From positions 1,302,001-1,366,000 of the forward strand of contig JAJFPB010000006.1 in NCBI GenBank assembly GCA_020881915.1: a DNA stretch of 64,000 nt. The letters are read 5' to 3'. A program made the translations under genes and the position numbers. Positions 36,445 to 46,822 of this stretch are shown in pieces. This DNA is from Paramyrothecium sp. XJ0827. Taxonomy: Eukaryota > Ascomycota > Sordariomycetes > Hypocreales > Stachybotryaceae. Position 1 is the stretch's first letter; each line of letters opens with the position of its first letter. The notes under the pieces were generated by a model. That model did not search any database and was not told where the DNA came from. It was given only the letters and a program-made list of their open reading frames with translations.

Positions 36445-36841
36445 CTTTTCGAGTGAGACGGCTTACTTTGGCATAAAAATTCGATGCTTTTCCCTTTTTA
36501 GTGTGTTTCCTACTGTATAAAAGAACCACTTTTCATAACTTACCCAGAACCCCTGTCCAACCTCACAGTCAATGTACCGTACTAGTAGGGGCCGCTTTAA
36601 TGCCTGCAATAGGAATAGCGACGGCAGAATTGCTTGATATTAACTCTTAAATTACGTGGGCGTTGAAGGGCCACGCAATTTACTAGCCGCGCGAATCTCA
36701 CTCGGAAAACTGATATCTCTCGCGATCGATGGCGTCATCTGAAAGCCCCCAGCTTGGCTGGGGCTCCACGAAAGTAAAGATAATCTTAGGATAGCTATTA
36801 TTACATTAGCTATTATCTAGACTTTTACTTTGGTGGTTATT

Positions 36842-38158
36842 ACACCTAAAAAGAGGGGAAATAACTACTAGAGGTCGGATATTAAGTATTAGCAATAGCA
36901 GGCAATAACTATAGCATACCCAGCCAAGGCAAGAGCATATAGCTACTGGCTCCTCGATGCTCCGGATATAATATTCAGAGACTTATTTCGTATAGAAAAG
37001 GCAGTCTTTTTCCTACTTTGCAAGTAGTTAAGGAATAATACTACAGCACAAGATAGCTGGCATTAAACGCTTAAACAGAAACTATTAATCTTCCTGTGGA
37101 TATATGCATATGATGAGCCTCAAAGGAATACGGCGTTTAGGTTCTAGATTACTTAGTTATCTGTATTATCTATATTCTATTAGCTCATCGGTCTAATGAG
37201 GTATTTATATACCAAGTTCGTTCATTAACCGGATCTATTACACCTCTCACTACACATTAAATTAGATCTAAAATACAGATAATTCAACAGCGCCCTAGGT
37301 GCAATAGATGGTACGTACATTGCTGCCTTTATCCCACGGGCTGAATAGCGGAAGTTCTGGTCAAGGAAAAGTCAGATATCACAAAACGTTCTTGTAGCTA
37401 TTTCCTTTAATGGATTGTTCTTGTATGTGATGGCTGGCGCTAAGGGATCGATCAACGATTTGTCTTTGCTGCGGCACGCCTTGACCAGAGATTTCATAAT
37501 TCCTGATGGCCGATTTTATCTTGCTAATGCCGGCTTCGGGTCACAACGAGGCATCATGATTCTGTACCCTAGTAAGCGTTATTATCTAAGCGACTGGGAC
37601 GAGGAAGGCAGGTCGCCGGAGACAGCAAAAGAGCTATATAACTTACGATATGCCGCCCGCCGTGCTGTCGTCGAGTAGGTCTTTGGGAAATCTAAGTGCA
37701 AATGGAAGATTATTTGCCGTAGCACTGCTGAATATAGCTTTAGGGACCAGATAGCGATTGTATACACTGTAACAGGACTCTATAATTTCGTTACTACAGG
37801 CGGAGTTGAGCCCTATAGCTATCGTCAGCAGGAACTAAATGCCCTACAAGATTGGGAGCGGCAGGCCCTAGAACAGGCCTGCCGTAGAGCAGACTCAGTG
37901 GTAGGGCAGCATTCTTGGCAGCATTTCCGAGACCATATTGCTAGATGGATTTAGGAGGATTACTAGGAGTATTTAAATGCTCCCTAATTATCTAATAATG
38001 CTAAATCGAACGATGATATTAATTTAGAAGCAGAAGAGCTCTTGGATATGTATTTAAGTGAGGAAGAAGTTAAGTTATAATTAGGTATTGAGGAAGTTAA
38101 TAAGTAGGAGAAAATGCGGCTCCTAGAGCCGGCAGCAGATATCAGCTATAGTAGCTGA
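36842..38158 (+). pseudogene. Broken DDE transposase of Harbinger element
   Basis: One reading frame of about 440 codons, closed by TGA at 38156-38158, related to DDE_Tnp_4/HARBI1-like nucleases. Recognisable blocks: GAIDGTYIAAF (first catalytic Asp), MAGAKGSINDLSLLRHAL (second Asp region) and FYLANAGFGSQRG, where relatives have Asp in place of the Asn. LRYAARRAVVE holds the last acidic position. There are more than a dozen in-frame TAG/TAA codons and no frameshift. Many fall where a CAG/CAA or TGG codon would be expected, consistent with CpA-to-TpA changes. The first codon is uncertain; similarity becomes clear near 36914. It cannot yield an active enzyme. Confidence 0.85.
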
Positions 38159-38239
38159 CGGGCCGGCTGACCACCTTCGATCTTGTTATAGCCGACCTCA
38201 ACGAGGGCCCTCAAAATTACTATTAAACTTCCTCTTAAT

Positions 38240-39220
38240 CTATGCCTTCTAAATACCCTCATTGGTCATTAAATTCCAGTGCAAAGCATGCCTCGGATCC
38301 TTCTCTATCCAGTCCATCAAATGCAGTACTATTTCAATGCCTAGTTCTGGCTCCAGAGACTGAATATCTTCAAGGGCCTTTTGGTAATCTTCCGGGCCTG
38401 TATGTGTTGAGGTAATAATATGGTTACGGGCCTGCGAGCCCTACTCAACGATTTACTTTAATATCTACTGCATATTAACAACGCCTGCAATAGCCTTTTC
38501 CTACATCAATATCTTCTTCTTCCTTCTTCTAGTAATAGTATTCCTCGCTGGCGTTTGGCTAATATCAGAACTACTAGGAATAGATGTCTGGGACTGCATT
38601 AGCGGTTCAGAATCGAATGGATCATCGCCGCTGTCCTTAGCCGCCTCTGGATTAACTTCCTGAACATCTGTATCTTCTCTGTTATCTTGAGAACCCGAGA
38701 AGAAGGCATCGTTATCTGCCGAGGCGATCTGAGACCCTAGTAGGCGTTCTACTGTAAATATCTCCTACCACTCCTCAAAACCAATATCTGATCCATTAAT
38801 AAGCAACCCTCGTTCCACAATAACTTTCCTATGATCCGGATACCGCCGGATCAGTAGCTATTCTTTGCTTTGGGCCATCAATAGCTTCCCCGTCTCAAGA
38901 TACTGTACGCCGGAGTCCTCTTCTGCTTCCTAGAATATACGCCAGAATGCCTTAAGTCGTAGCAGCTTGTTTTCTAGAGTTTTGACCGACCAAGACCTCG
39001 TTGGAAACTCCCTAGCCAACGGCTTAACGAACGTCTCAAGAGTTCTGCGTATTGCGACGCCTTTGCTACTATTCAACTTCCCGTCTCGCTTAGCAGCAAG
39101 TAGCAGATGAAGGAAACTGAATAGCTGGGCATTTATCTATTGAATTCCGGTGCCCTAACGTTGGCTAGGTATCTAGCTTATTCTCTGGCTTGCTGATCGG
39201 CTTATTATCTGGCTCGGCAT
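38240..39220 (-). pseudogene. Broken Myb/SANT-like accessory ORF of Harbinger element
   Basis: A continuous 327-codon frame on the minus strand from ATG at 39220 to TAG at 38240, interrupted only by TAG/TAA codons, chiefly at sites where Trp (TGG) or Gln would fit. The N-terminal half resembles the Myb/SANT-like DNA-binding partner of Harbinger transposases (LRLKAFWRIF region), followed by an acidic, Ser-rich linker and a basic RRRKKK segment. In this superfamily the partner helps bring the transposase to the ends and into the nucleus. Family assignment here rests on position and weak similarity. Confidence 0.65.
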
Positions 39221-39592
39221 CTCGTCGATTGTCTGGAAAGGTATCTCGCTTGGTGTTCTACTAATTAATTGAGGCGGTGTTCGTACTTAGATTTCGCTGC
39301 CCATAGGGCTTCCTGGAGGGGGCATGATGCTCCGTTATTCTCCGTTTGCCTAGTAAAAACAGTAGCTAATGCAGTATTATACAGATTCCACAACCTGACC
39401 TCGATCCGGGCGCCCAGAACACCACACAATCTCTTCACGATATATTACAACGGATGAGGGGCTTGAAGGCGGTGAAAAACACATCCAAAGATAGTTAGGG
39501 TGTCTTGGCTGCAAGGATTGACAGTACAAGAGTCTGTCCCCACTGTTTTCACTATTGTGGAAGTCTCTTTTCGAGTCTTACTTACTAGACTA

Positions 39593-39612
39593 AGCTCTTA
39601 CCGATCAGGCCC
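39593..39612 (-). repeat. Right terminal inverted repeat of Harbinger element
   Basis: Perfect inverted partner of 36425-36444, followed by TTA at 39613-39615. A 12-mer CTCTTTTCGAGT just inside this end (39565-39576) also occurs just inside the left end (36443-36454) in the same orientation. Confidence 0.95.
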
Positions 39613-39615
39613 TTA

Positions 39616-41325
39616 TCTGGATAAAGGAATAGAAACCTTGCCACGTTGCTTACGGCTCTTTTTGTGACTAATGTGTTGCACAGGGTGGGGTTTATAAGGA
39701 AATGAGGTGGTCAGACTTAGGCTGCGAAAATGGTCACTTGCTGTTGCGTACAGGTTCAGTCCTGGTAAGGCCGCTCTTCGTGCAAAATTGCAAATATCTC
39801 GAGCGTCTGGACGAATCCGCGGGAAGCATACCCTTTTGCAGCAAACATAAATGGAGGCTGCAGTGGAACGTTGCTAGCAAGGATCATATTGCTAGAATTT
39901 GAAAGTGTGCTATCTTACAGAGTACGCTATAGCTTACCCGCTAGATAAGCCTGGAATCAAGTCTACATCCTTGTTGTTGGCATTGAATTCCTGTGACGCA
40001 GCATCCAGACAACAAGATCTCATTATTCACTTCTTAAATCGGCAAAACTGATATGGCTCTTTGGTACGTCCTTAGTGTTTTTTAATTCACGACAGTGAAG
40101 AAGCCGTTTAAGAGATTATATTCGCCTTAATAACATACCCCAAATCACGCATGGGCATCATCCATGAAGGTAAAGCTCGAATAATTCGATGAGCAAAGGC
40201 CTTCCCATTTGGACTTGGCACGTGGCTGAGTTCTTATTTCACGACCACGACTGTGTCCATGCTCCTTGATGCGCTGCCTTGCATAATGGAGGACAGTGAC
40301 GTAAATGGTTCAGAATTGGAGCAACCCGAAGTTTTGAATGCTATTTCCAAGCAGAAGATGGTGTTAAGAATGCTAACCTTCAATTACAGCAAGCTTTGAA
40401 GGAAATTTAATTCGAACACACTGTTTAGAGACAGCAGAAATAGAGCGTTGACAAAGCCAAAACTTTGGTTTGACCATGGACTAAACCCGCCTACACGAGC
40501 TGAACAGCTTCCGGTTAGTGACGACAGGCCAACGGGCGCTTTCCGTTGACCGCCATTTTCAATCACTACAACGTGGCTTGCCAATACCATGGGATGTGCC
40601 CTAAACATACGATTCGCGTTCAACTAAGCAATGACCTGAAGTGTGGATGACCTTCTTGAATCCGACAGTGCTTCCTGAGCTACGAAGGCCAGCGCATTGA
40701 ACGTTGGAGCGATCATTCGTTCAGATAAAAGCGGCTCTGAACACTCTTGTACCAGCCAACCACCCTCTCCATGGTGTCTAGGGATGCCGTCTTTTCTAGG
40801 ATTTTGTCTTCCTGCTCATTGGTCGGCATGATTCACAGCCACAGACTGATATCTCAAGATGCAAACCCTATCGTTATAATGACGAAATAACGGAATGTCA
40901 GGGTATTATCTTGGCAAGGCTTAACGGTCCAGTGTAGCATTGTTTTTGGCATTCATCAAGCAATACCAAAGAAATGGCCTGCAAGCCATGTTGATCAGGG
41001 GGTTCAGGTCCACACAGCTGACTACTGAAACTCAGCCATTTCCCCATTTGAACCGCCACCCGCGCCGTTTCTCGCACAAACCCGGTCAACTGCACATTGC
41101 GGCCAATGGCTTTGGCGGTGGGCTGAAAAGACCGCGCTTAGAGCTGGTCATGTCCTGGTCGGGACGGCAGAGGTTAGGCTCATTACAAGCACGTCCCTGC
41201 ATCCATGCGAAAGTTGTAGGGCGTTTAAATAACAGCCCATGGGCCGCAACGGGGCTGCTTTTTTCTGTGGCATCGTTTTGCTTCGCGTGAATATTCTTGT
41301 CTTTGGAAGATTGCTCGTAGCGGCG
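39616..41325. other. Gene-poor spacer after transposon
   Basis: About 1.7 kb with only short unsupported open frames, including 40384-40623 (minus) and a TTG-initiated frame at 40940-41290. No repeat or RNA gene recognised. Confidence 0.55.
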
Positions 41326-42253
41326 ATGTGGGACCTCTTATGGCTCGGGCTATGGAATTTGGGTATATTGACGCATCGGACACCACAGCTGGAAAGCTGC
41401 AGAAGCTGACCGTGCATAAACAGGCATTCTTGCTCTCTCCCTGTGCGTACTTATAGGATGCCGAACCAACAGAGAGAGTAATTACGCCCTCGTGAACTGG
41501 CCCAAAGAGACCGTGGGGCTCGTCCTCGGAGAGGAATGCTTCAGTGCCGTCGGCGCTTTGCTGCCAGACGTTTACAAGATTGGCATGGCAGGTACACAAC
41601 ATTCCGAGCGCGTTGACGTTTCTCAATAGTGCTTGCTAATTCTCGCTCAAGGCAGTTGCAGAATCACAGATGGGGACGTCAGTTGCCAGTCCAGTGGCCT
41701 TCCTTCGTTGAACCTAGCCAATCTCGTCCTTGGCGACTTGGGATCATTCAACTCAACCGACGTACCAAGCGTCGTCTTGGATGCGTGCGAGGCGGCATTG
41801 GACAAACAAGTCAATCACGGGGCAGCCGCCAAACTGGGGATTTGTCTGCTCGTATTCCTCATCGTCTCCATAATCATCAACTTTGTGTCTTTTGTTTTGA
41901 CGGCTGCGACCGGGGGCATCTTCTCCCTACCAGCAATCGCACTTCAGGCCTTTGACGCCCTGATGATATTTTCATCGATATGCCTCTACATCGCCATGAT
42001 CAACTTCGAGGGCGGCCCATATCTTCAAGGGGTACACGCCTCGGAGTATTCCGACAAGGCCATGCTCGGCCTCGCGTTTTGGTTCCTGATTGCAATGTTG
42101 ACGGCTCGACTGATCTCGAATCCACTCTTGATTCCATTCGGCATTTGTGTCATTCTTCCAATAATCCTCGTCGTTTTCTTCGTTGTAGTTCGAGTCAGAG
42201 GGCTACTGTTCATTGTCAGGGTTGCCCAGGCGGCTAGAGAGGATAGCTCTTGA
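41326..42253 (+). CDS. Multi-pass membrane protein of unknown function
   Basis: Proposed 268-aa protein assembled from exons 41326-41362, 41424-41591 and 41652-42253. The long open part is exon 3; exons 1 and 2 were found by tracing back. Exon 1 is only 37 bp and joins to exon 2 to make a hydrophobic N-terminus, LLWLGLWNLGILALSLCVLI, a signal anchor or transmembrane helix. Both introns (61 and 60 bp) have branch-point-like CTGAC or CTAAT sequences. Intron 2 uses an AAG acceptor five bases before a CAG, because only this keeps frame. An extracellular-looking loop with four Cys and an NST sequon (around residues 25-112) is followed by four hydrophobic segments. The topology recalls SUR7/PalI-type four-helix proteins, but I see no decisive motif. 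Exon 3 is firm; exon 1 is tentative. Confidence 0.6.
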
Positions 42254-43989
42254 GCCTCGCCGAGTCGTGTTTTAGGCTCAGTGTCTGTGCAGTCATTTCC
42301 AGGCTTGTTCCTTCAGTCTGCACATGGCCTAAGAGGTGGCAACACACACCGAGTTGAGTTGGCCATCAGTGAGAGAATGTACAATTCTAAGTCCGCTGAA
42401 TGTTATTAATAATGAAATCAATTCTGTCAATGTCAAAAGTCTTTTGAGGGCTTTTGGTTAGTCGCCAGCATGTCATCCACCTGTTGGTGCTGAGTTGTAG
42501 CTAGTAAAGTTGAGAAATATTACGAGGTCAACGTGCCGCGGTTTGATGTTTGTTAATCCGTAACATTGTCTCATCGTAGGTTATCACAATAAACATGACA
42601 GTGGTTATCCGTCTCGGATTTAGGTACGAGTGATATTACCTCGGCACCCACCGCAACATCAACCTCAAGTCAGTATTCCTACATGTTCCGATCAGATCCT
42701 AGGCATTAAAGGATGAGCCACAAATGCATGCTTGTCTATGGCGCCGCGCTGGCCTAGAGGTTCGCTTCAATAGTGCTCAGACTTCTTCCCAGTAAAGCGT
42801 GTCGTGGATTCTCCCTCGTCCTTAACCTTCTTGTTCTCGAACAAAGATGTGGGGCTTACCACTCAGGCACTCGCATGCCAGAGATTCCGATGACGTGAAC
42901 ACTTGAGTACGGAAGTTGGTGGTCTCGAAGCCGAACCTTTCTTGCTAACAATAGGGTAAAGAGGCACTATGCCACGGTATAGACCTTTCGGTAGTTGTGG
43001 TGCAAAGGTGGAGCTACTATGCATCAGCTATCGAATTCTCATGAAGGTTCGATGCCTTGAAACTTCAATGACAGCAATGCGATCCAGTCGCAGCTTTCCT
43101 GTCACTTCTGGATCTATTATGGCATCACACTACCTATTCAATACATAAGGCCTGCCTTCTTTGTGAAACAGACTTGGAGATGCCGAAAAAGACACATCGG
43201 GAGGGAGTGTTTACAGTGAGCACTTTTGGGTCTTGAGGGGTTTCGTTCGCGGCCTCTTATTAGTCTCCTCAACCATTTGCTTCCCATTGCTGCCCGTTTC
43301 CGCGCGGCATGGCCAGATCCGCGTTGATGCCTCAAGGAATTGCCAAGACTCGCGCCACGCAACCCCTCAAGGTCCACCTGGAGACAGTCCACCACTATGC
43401 CAAGCCCATCTTGACTGGATTGTCTTGGCACGGGTGCGATCCCTTCCCGCACTGCCATGGCCAAAACCTTAAGTTCTCCTCTAACAACGGGCATAATTCT
43501 CATCGAAGCCGAAGGCTGCGGAAGTTCCTCGTGCCTTTAAACTATTGTCCTTGCAGCGGCGATCGTTCTGGTTGAGATGATCTGTGAGACTCAGCCAGAC
43601 CGCCTCGTGCCGTACTTCCGAGCCATGGCATATGCGCCAAGGTGGATCAACGCAAGTCAGCGACCACAAGTCCAACGAAGGCTTCGTCGACCGATTCATG
43701 TGGTAACGGGTTTGAAGTCGTGGCAGCTCGGGAGACGGACCAAGACTTTGCCGCTGGCTTGGCAGCTGGTGAGGTGCAGCCTCCGCATGCGGGTGATAGG
43801 CGTGGTCTGCTTGGACCCTTAATCCGAGCTTCAGGACAGTTTTACATTGGGTTGCCTCCGGGGCCGTGGAATGTTGGCCTGGTTATAAAGCCGGGGGGGT
43901 TGTCTGTTGCCGCTGGGTAATTCGTATCTCATCCACCGCATCGACTCTACCGAAACTTTTACCCAACCTCCCACACAAAAACAGACAAA
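42254..43989. other. Spacer upstream of CVNH gene
   Basis: About 1.7 kb. Overlapping short frames around 43.1-43.9 kb have no motifs and lie on both strands. No RNA gene or transposon was recognised. The last 100 bases are a pyrimidine-rich 5' leader ending in ACAAAATGG. Confidence 0.55.
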
Positions 43990-44445
43990 ATGGTCAACTT
44001 CCATCTGAGCTCCGAGGAGATCGAGCTGCGCGACGGCCACATCCTTGTTGCCAAATGCGCGAATGAGGACGGTGAATTCGTCGAGACTGAACTCGACCTT
44101 AACTACTACATTGGCAACAATGACGGTTCCTTCCAGTGGGGTGGCGAGAGTACGTGGTCTTTCATGGGAATCAAAGCTATCTCGGCTAATTTTTTTGGTT
44201 CTTCCTAGACTTTTCTGGGTCGGGCGAGGAAATTTCTTTCGAGCTCGAGGGTGACGACTCAGTCCCTGTCCTTCGTGCCGTTCTCTTCAACGTCGAGGGC
44301 GATGGCGTTCCCGCCGACTTGAATCTGGCCGAGGCCATTGGCAACGACAACGGCACCCTAGTCTTTTGTGAGTTCATCCATCCTTAAGAAATTTGCCAGG
44401 CTAGTGTCTAATTCTGGGGCTCGTACTGTAGCTCCTCCGGAGTAA
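43990..44445 (+). CDS. Small CVNH (cyanovirin-N homology) lectin-like protein
   Basis: A 110-aa protein from exons 43990-44149, 44209-44367 and 44432-44445; the last exon holds only the final four codons and the stop. It consists of one CVNH domain: NFHLSSEEIELRDGHILVAKC at the start, ELDLNYYIGNNDGSFQW, then NFSGSGEEISFELEGDD and LNLAEAIGNDNGTLVF, which shows the internal two-fold repeat of the fold. CVNH domains bind mannose-rich glycans in the founding cyanobacterial protein; single-domain fungal forms are cytosolic, lack a signal peptide and have no settled role. The ATG context (AAAATGG) and the exact in-frame splices support the model. A Myb gene begins about 340 bp downstream on the same strand. 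Confidence 0.88.
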
Positions 44446-44784
44446 AACTGGAGAAGACAAAGTGGTAGCGTCCGCGATTCGTTGTAGAACCAAGAAAAGA
44501 TAAACCTAGGTCTAGCTTACTTAATGATGCCACGATGTGGTCTAGGGTAGGGTACCAGTAGCTCGGACCTGAATCAATTGACCTAATTAAATGCCTTTTT
44601 CTCTTCGCTTATCGGAAACAAACCCCCCCCACGAGCCTTGACCCCGATCAAACCACCTCATGCGTCCCTCAACCTCGGCTACCTGATGCATCCCCCAGCA
44701 GACCAGACGAGGACGTCTGCGCCCGGCCACCGCTACTGCTGTCCGGCCAGCTGCTGAGCCGGACTTGTTCGCACGGGGAGGGGA
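44446..44784. other. Spacer between CVNH and Myb genes
   Basis: About 340 bp containing the CVNH 3' end and Myb promoter; it includes a run of nine C at about 44624-44632. Nothing else seen. Confidence 0.55.
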
Positions 44785-46225
44785 ATGTCGGCGGAGCAGT
44801 CTCCCACAGTCACACCGCCGGCATCAACTGAGGGCGGCGCAGCCAACGTCTCGCGGAGGGCCCGTCGCAGCTGGACGCCATGGGAGGACCAGTCCCTCCG
44901 GAATCGTGTTGCGCAGTACGGCCATGCGAGAGGGTCTGAGGGGAGATGGACCGAGATCGCCCAGGGCATCCCTGGTCGCACGGCCAAGGTGAGTCAATTT
45001 GTCCCAAACAAGCGATATACCTCGTTCAGATGCCTTGGACCCGGAAATGAAACCTCCATTGTGCTGACTGAATGATGAGGACTGTCGGAAACGATGGTTC
45101 CATTCGCTGGACCCTTCGCTCAGAAAGGGTCGCTGGACCGAGGATGAGGACCGCATCCTCCTTGAGGCCTATTCTAGCCTTGGCCCAGCGTGGAAGCAAA
45201 TCGCCGACCTCATTCCTGGGAGGAAGGATGACCAGTGCTCCAAGCGATACATTGACATCCTCGGCCCGTTGGCCAAGAATCGTCTCTCCGGGTGGACGCC
45301 GGAGGAAGATCGCATCCTGCGTGACAGTGTCAAAGAACTAGGCCACCGGTGGTCTGCCGTCGCCGCGAAACTGCCTGGTCGTCCACCGCTGACTTGCCGC
45401 AATCGATGGCGCAATTTATCAAAGCAGACGGCAAACTCGAGATCCACGGCTGAGCAACAGGCATCGCCCGACAGTGTGCAGCCCGCCTCCGAGGTGGATG
45501 CGCCGTACCAAACCGAGTCGCCTGCCATCTCTGGGCCTGGTGATGGACTGGACACGCCATTCAATTTTGCTGATCCCATGCCAGCTGATGTTGCTGGTGC
45601 GCGCACTCCGGTTTTAGGCAGAGGGAATGTGCTTGCCGGGGCCGACTCGTTGGGTCCAACAGCTACGGTGTCCTTGGGCTGCGACTGGAACACAGGTTTA
45701 CCTACCAATGCCGGCCACGCGTCGTTCAGTTCTATGCCAAACCTGGAGGATATGCAGGATGAAACCCTGCCGCTTGCCGGCGATCTTCTCAACTGGGACC
45801 TGGAATCGTCCTGGGAAGATCAACCATCCGCAGCGCAGCACATCGTATCAGCCCCTATCGCGGAAACACAACCACCGATTGTATCGGCGACAACGGCCCG
45901 AGCCACAGTGCAGGGCCCTCTGCAATCTCGTGCCGAGCCCAACGACTCTGGCCCTATGAACCCCGTTGACTTTCGAGCACTGGAGCTGTCCGCAGAGATG
46001 ACATCACGGTCCAGCCAACAGCTATCCAACATACCCGAAGAGACTCACTATGATGCCCAGGGCTTTCCGAACGCGGTCGGACTTCCAGCCGGTGGGGCAG
46101 AAGAGCCGATGCTCACAGACCAACCAGGTGTCCAGGAGATTCGGCACGTCACGCATCATCACTACCACCACCACCATCATTACCATCACCACCACCACCA
46201 TTATCACCACCATCACCAACAATAG
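44785..46225 (+). CDS. Three-repeat Myb/SANT DNA-binding protein with His-rich tail
   Basis: Predicted 449-aa nuclear protein; exons 44785-44988 and 45080-46225, intron 91 bp. Three consecutive Myb repeats: R1 residues about 28-77 (RRSWTPWEDQSL ... DCRKRWFHSL), R2 about 84-130 (KGRWTEDEDRILLEAYSSLG ... QCSKRYIDIL) and R3 about 136-183 (LSGWTPEEDRILRDSVKELG ... CRNRWRNLS). The intron lies inside R1, and joining TAK to DCRKRWF completes it. The remaining 260 residues are low-complexity and acidic, with no known domain. The protein ends in about 20 His/Tyr residues encoded by CAC/CAT repeats. R1R2R3-type architecture points to sequence-specific DNA binding (family knowledge); target genes are unknown. 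Confidence 0.88.
46153..46221 (+). repeat. CAC/CAT trinucleotide-like tract coding a poly-His tail
   Basis: Low-complexity run of CAT, CAC and TAC codons at the 3' end of the Myb gene, giving His blocks broken by Tyr. Such tracts are prone to length variation. Confidence 0.85.
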
Positions 46226-46822
46226 CCTCGACCGATTTGGAACGCAATCCGTCACTTAGTTATAGAATAAATGGAAGTTCACGCTGAAGCAATTCTTTAC
46301 TCCAAAGAGCAATCCATAGCTGCAGGCGATGCTTTGTCAGACTTGGTATTCTTGAACTCAGACTATGGCAGACAATTGAGCATTTTTGCAATTGATATTT
46401 TGTTTGGGGTATCTCTGAGCGTGGTGACGTTTTCAGCAGACCTGGCCGGCTAAATTGCATATGCATGACTGATTTCGTCTCTGCTTTGCACGATCTTCTC
46501 AAACATGGATCCGGCACACATGAACTTTCATCGCACCTCCTTTTCATGGCCACTTGGCAACACAACATTTTTCTGGAATCCCCGTTTTTCAGACTTGAAG
46601 TTTACATAGTATTGCGAGCGGACACAGTTTGCAAGGTCTATCAAAGCCAAAGTCAAACCACCATTATGGCTTCATGAGTCGATTAGACTACCATGGTGCT
46701 GCTTAAGAAAATTTCCGATAAATAATTAATCCTTGTCATCCAACATACATATTCAGTGAAAAATTACTACTACCTCCCGAACCCCCACCGCTGACGGAGA
46801 AGAAAGAATACAGTGACCAAGT
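46226..46822. other. Convergent spacer, Myb to reductase
   Basis: About 600 bp of 3' flanks. The short open frames at 46271-46453 and 46260-46568 lack motifs. Confidence 0.55.

Larger units (their letters stand above)
36425..39612. mobile_element. PIF/Harbinger-type DNA transposon, complete but mutated
   Basis: A 3188-bp element. Its ends are perfect 20-bp inverted repeats, GGGCCTGATCGGTAAGAGCT at 36425-36444 and the complement at 39593-39612. It is flanked by direct TTA duplications (36422-36424 and 39613-39615), the 3-bp target preferred by PIF/Harbinger elements. Inside are a DDE transposase frame on the plus strand and a Myb/SANT-like frame on the minus strand, convergent and about 80 bp apart at their ends, which is the two-gene layout of this superfamily. 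Both frames are uninterrupted by frameshifts but broken by TAG/TAA codons. The element is AT-rich compared with its neighbours. The pattern fits RIP after a recent, intact insertion. Confidence 0.9.

Noticed and set aside
40940..41290. 116-codon open frame before the membrane protein gene
   Set aside because: TTG start, no motif.
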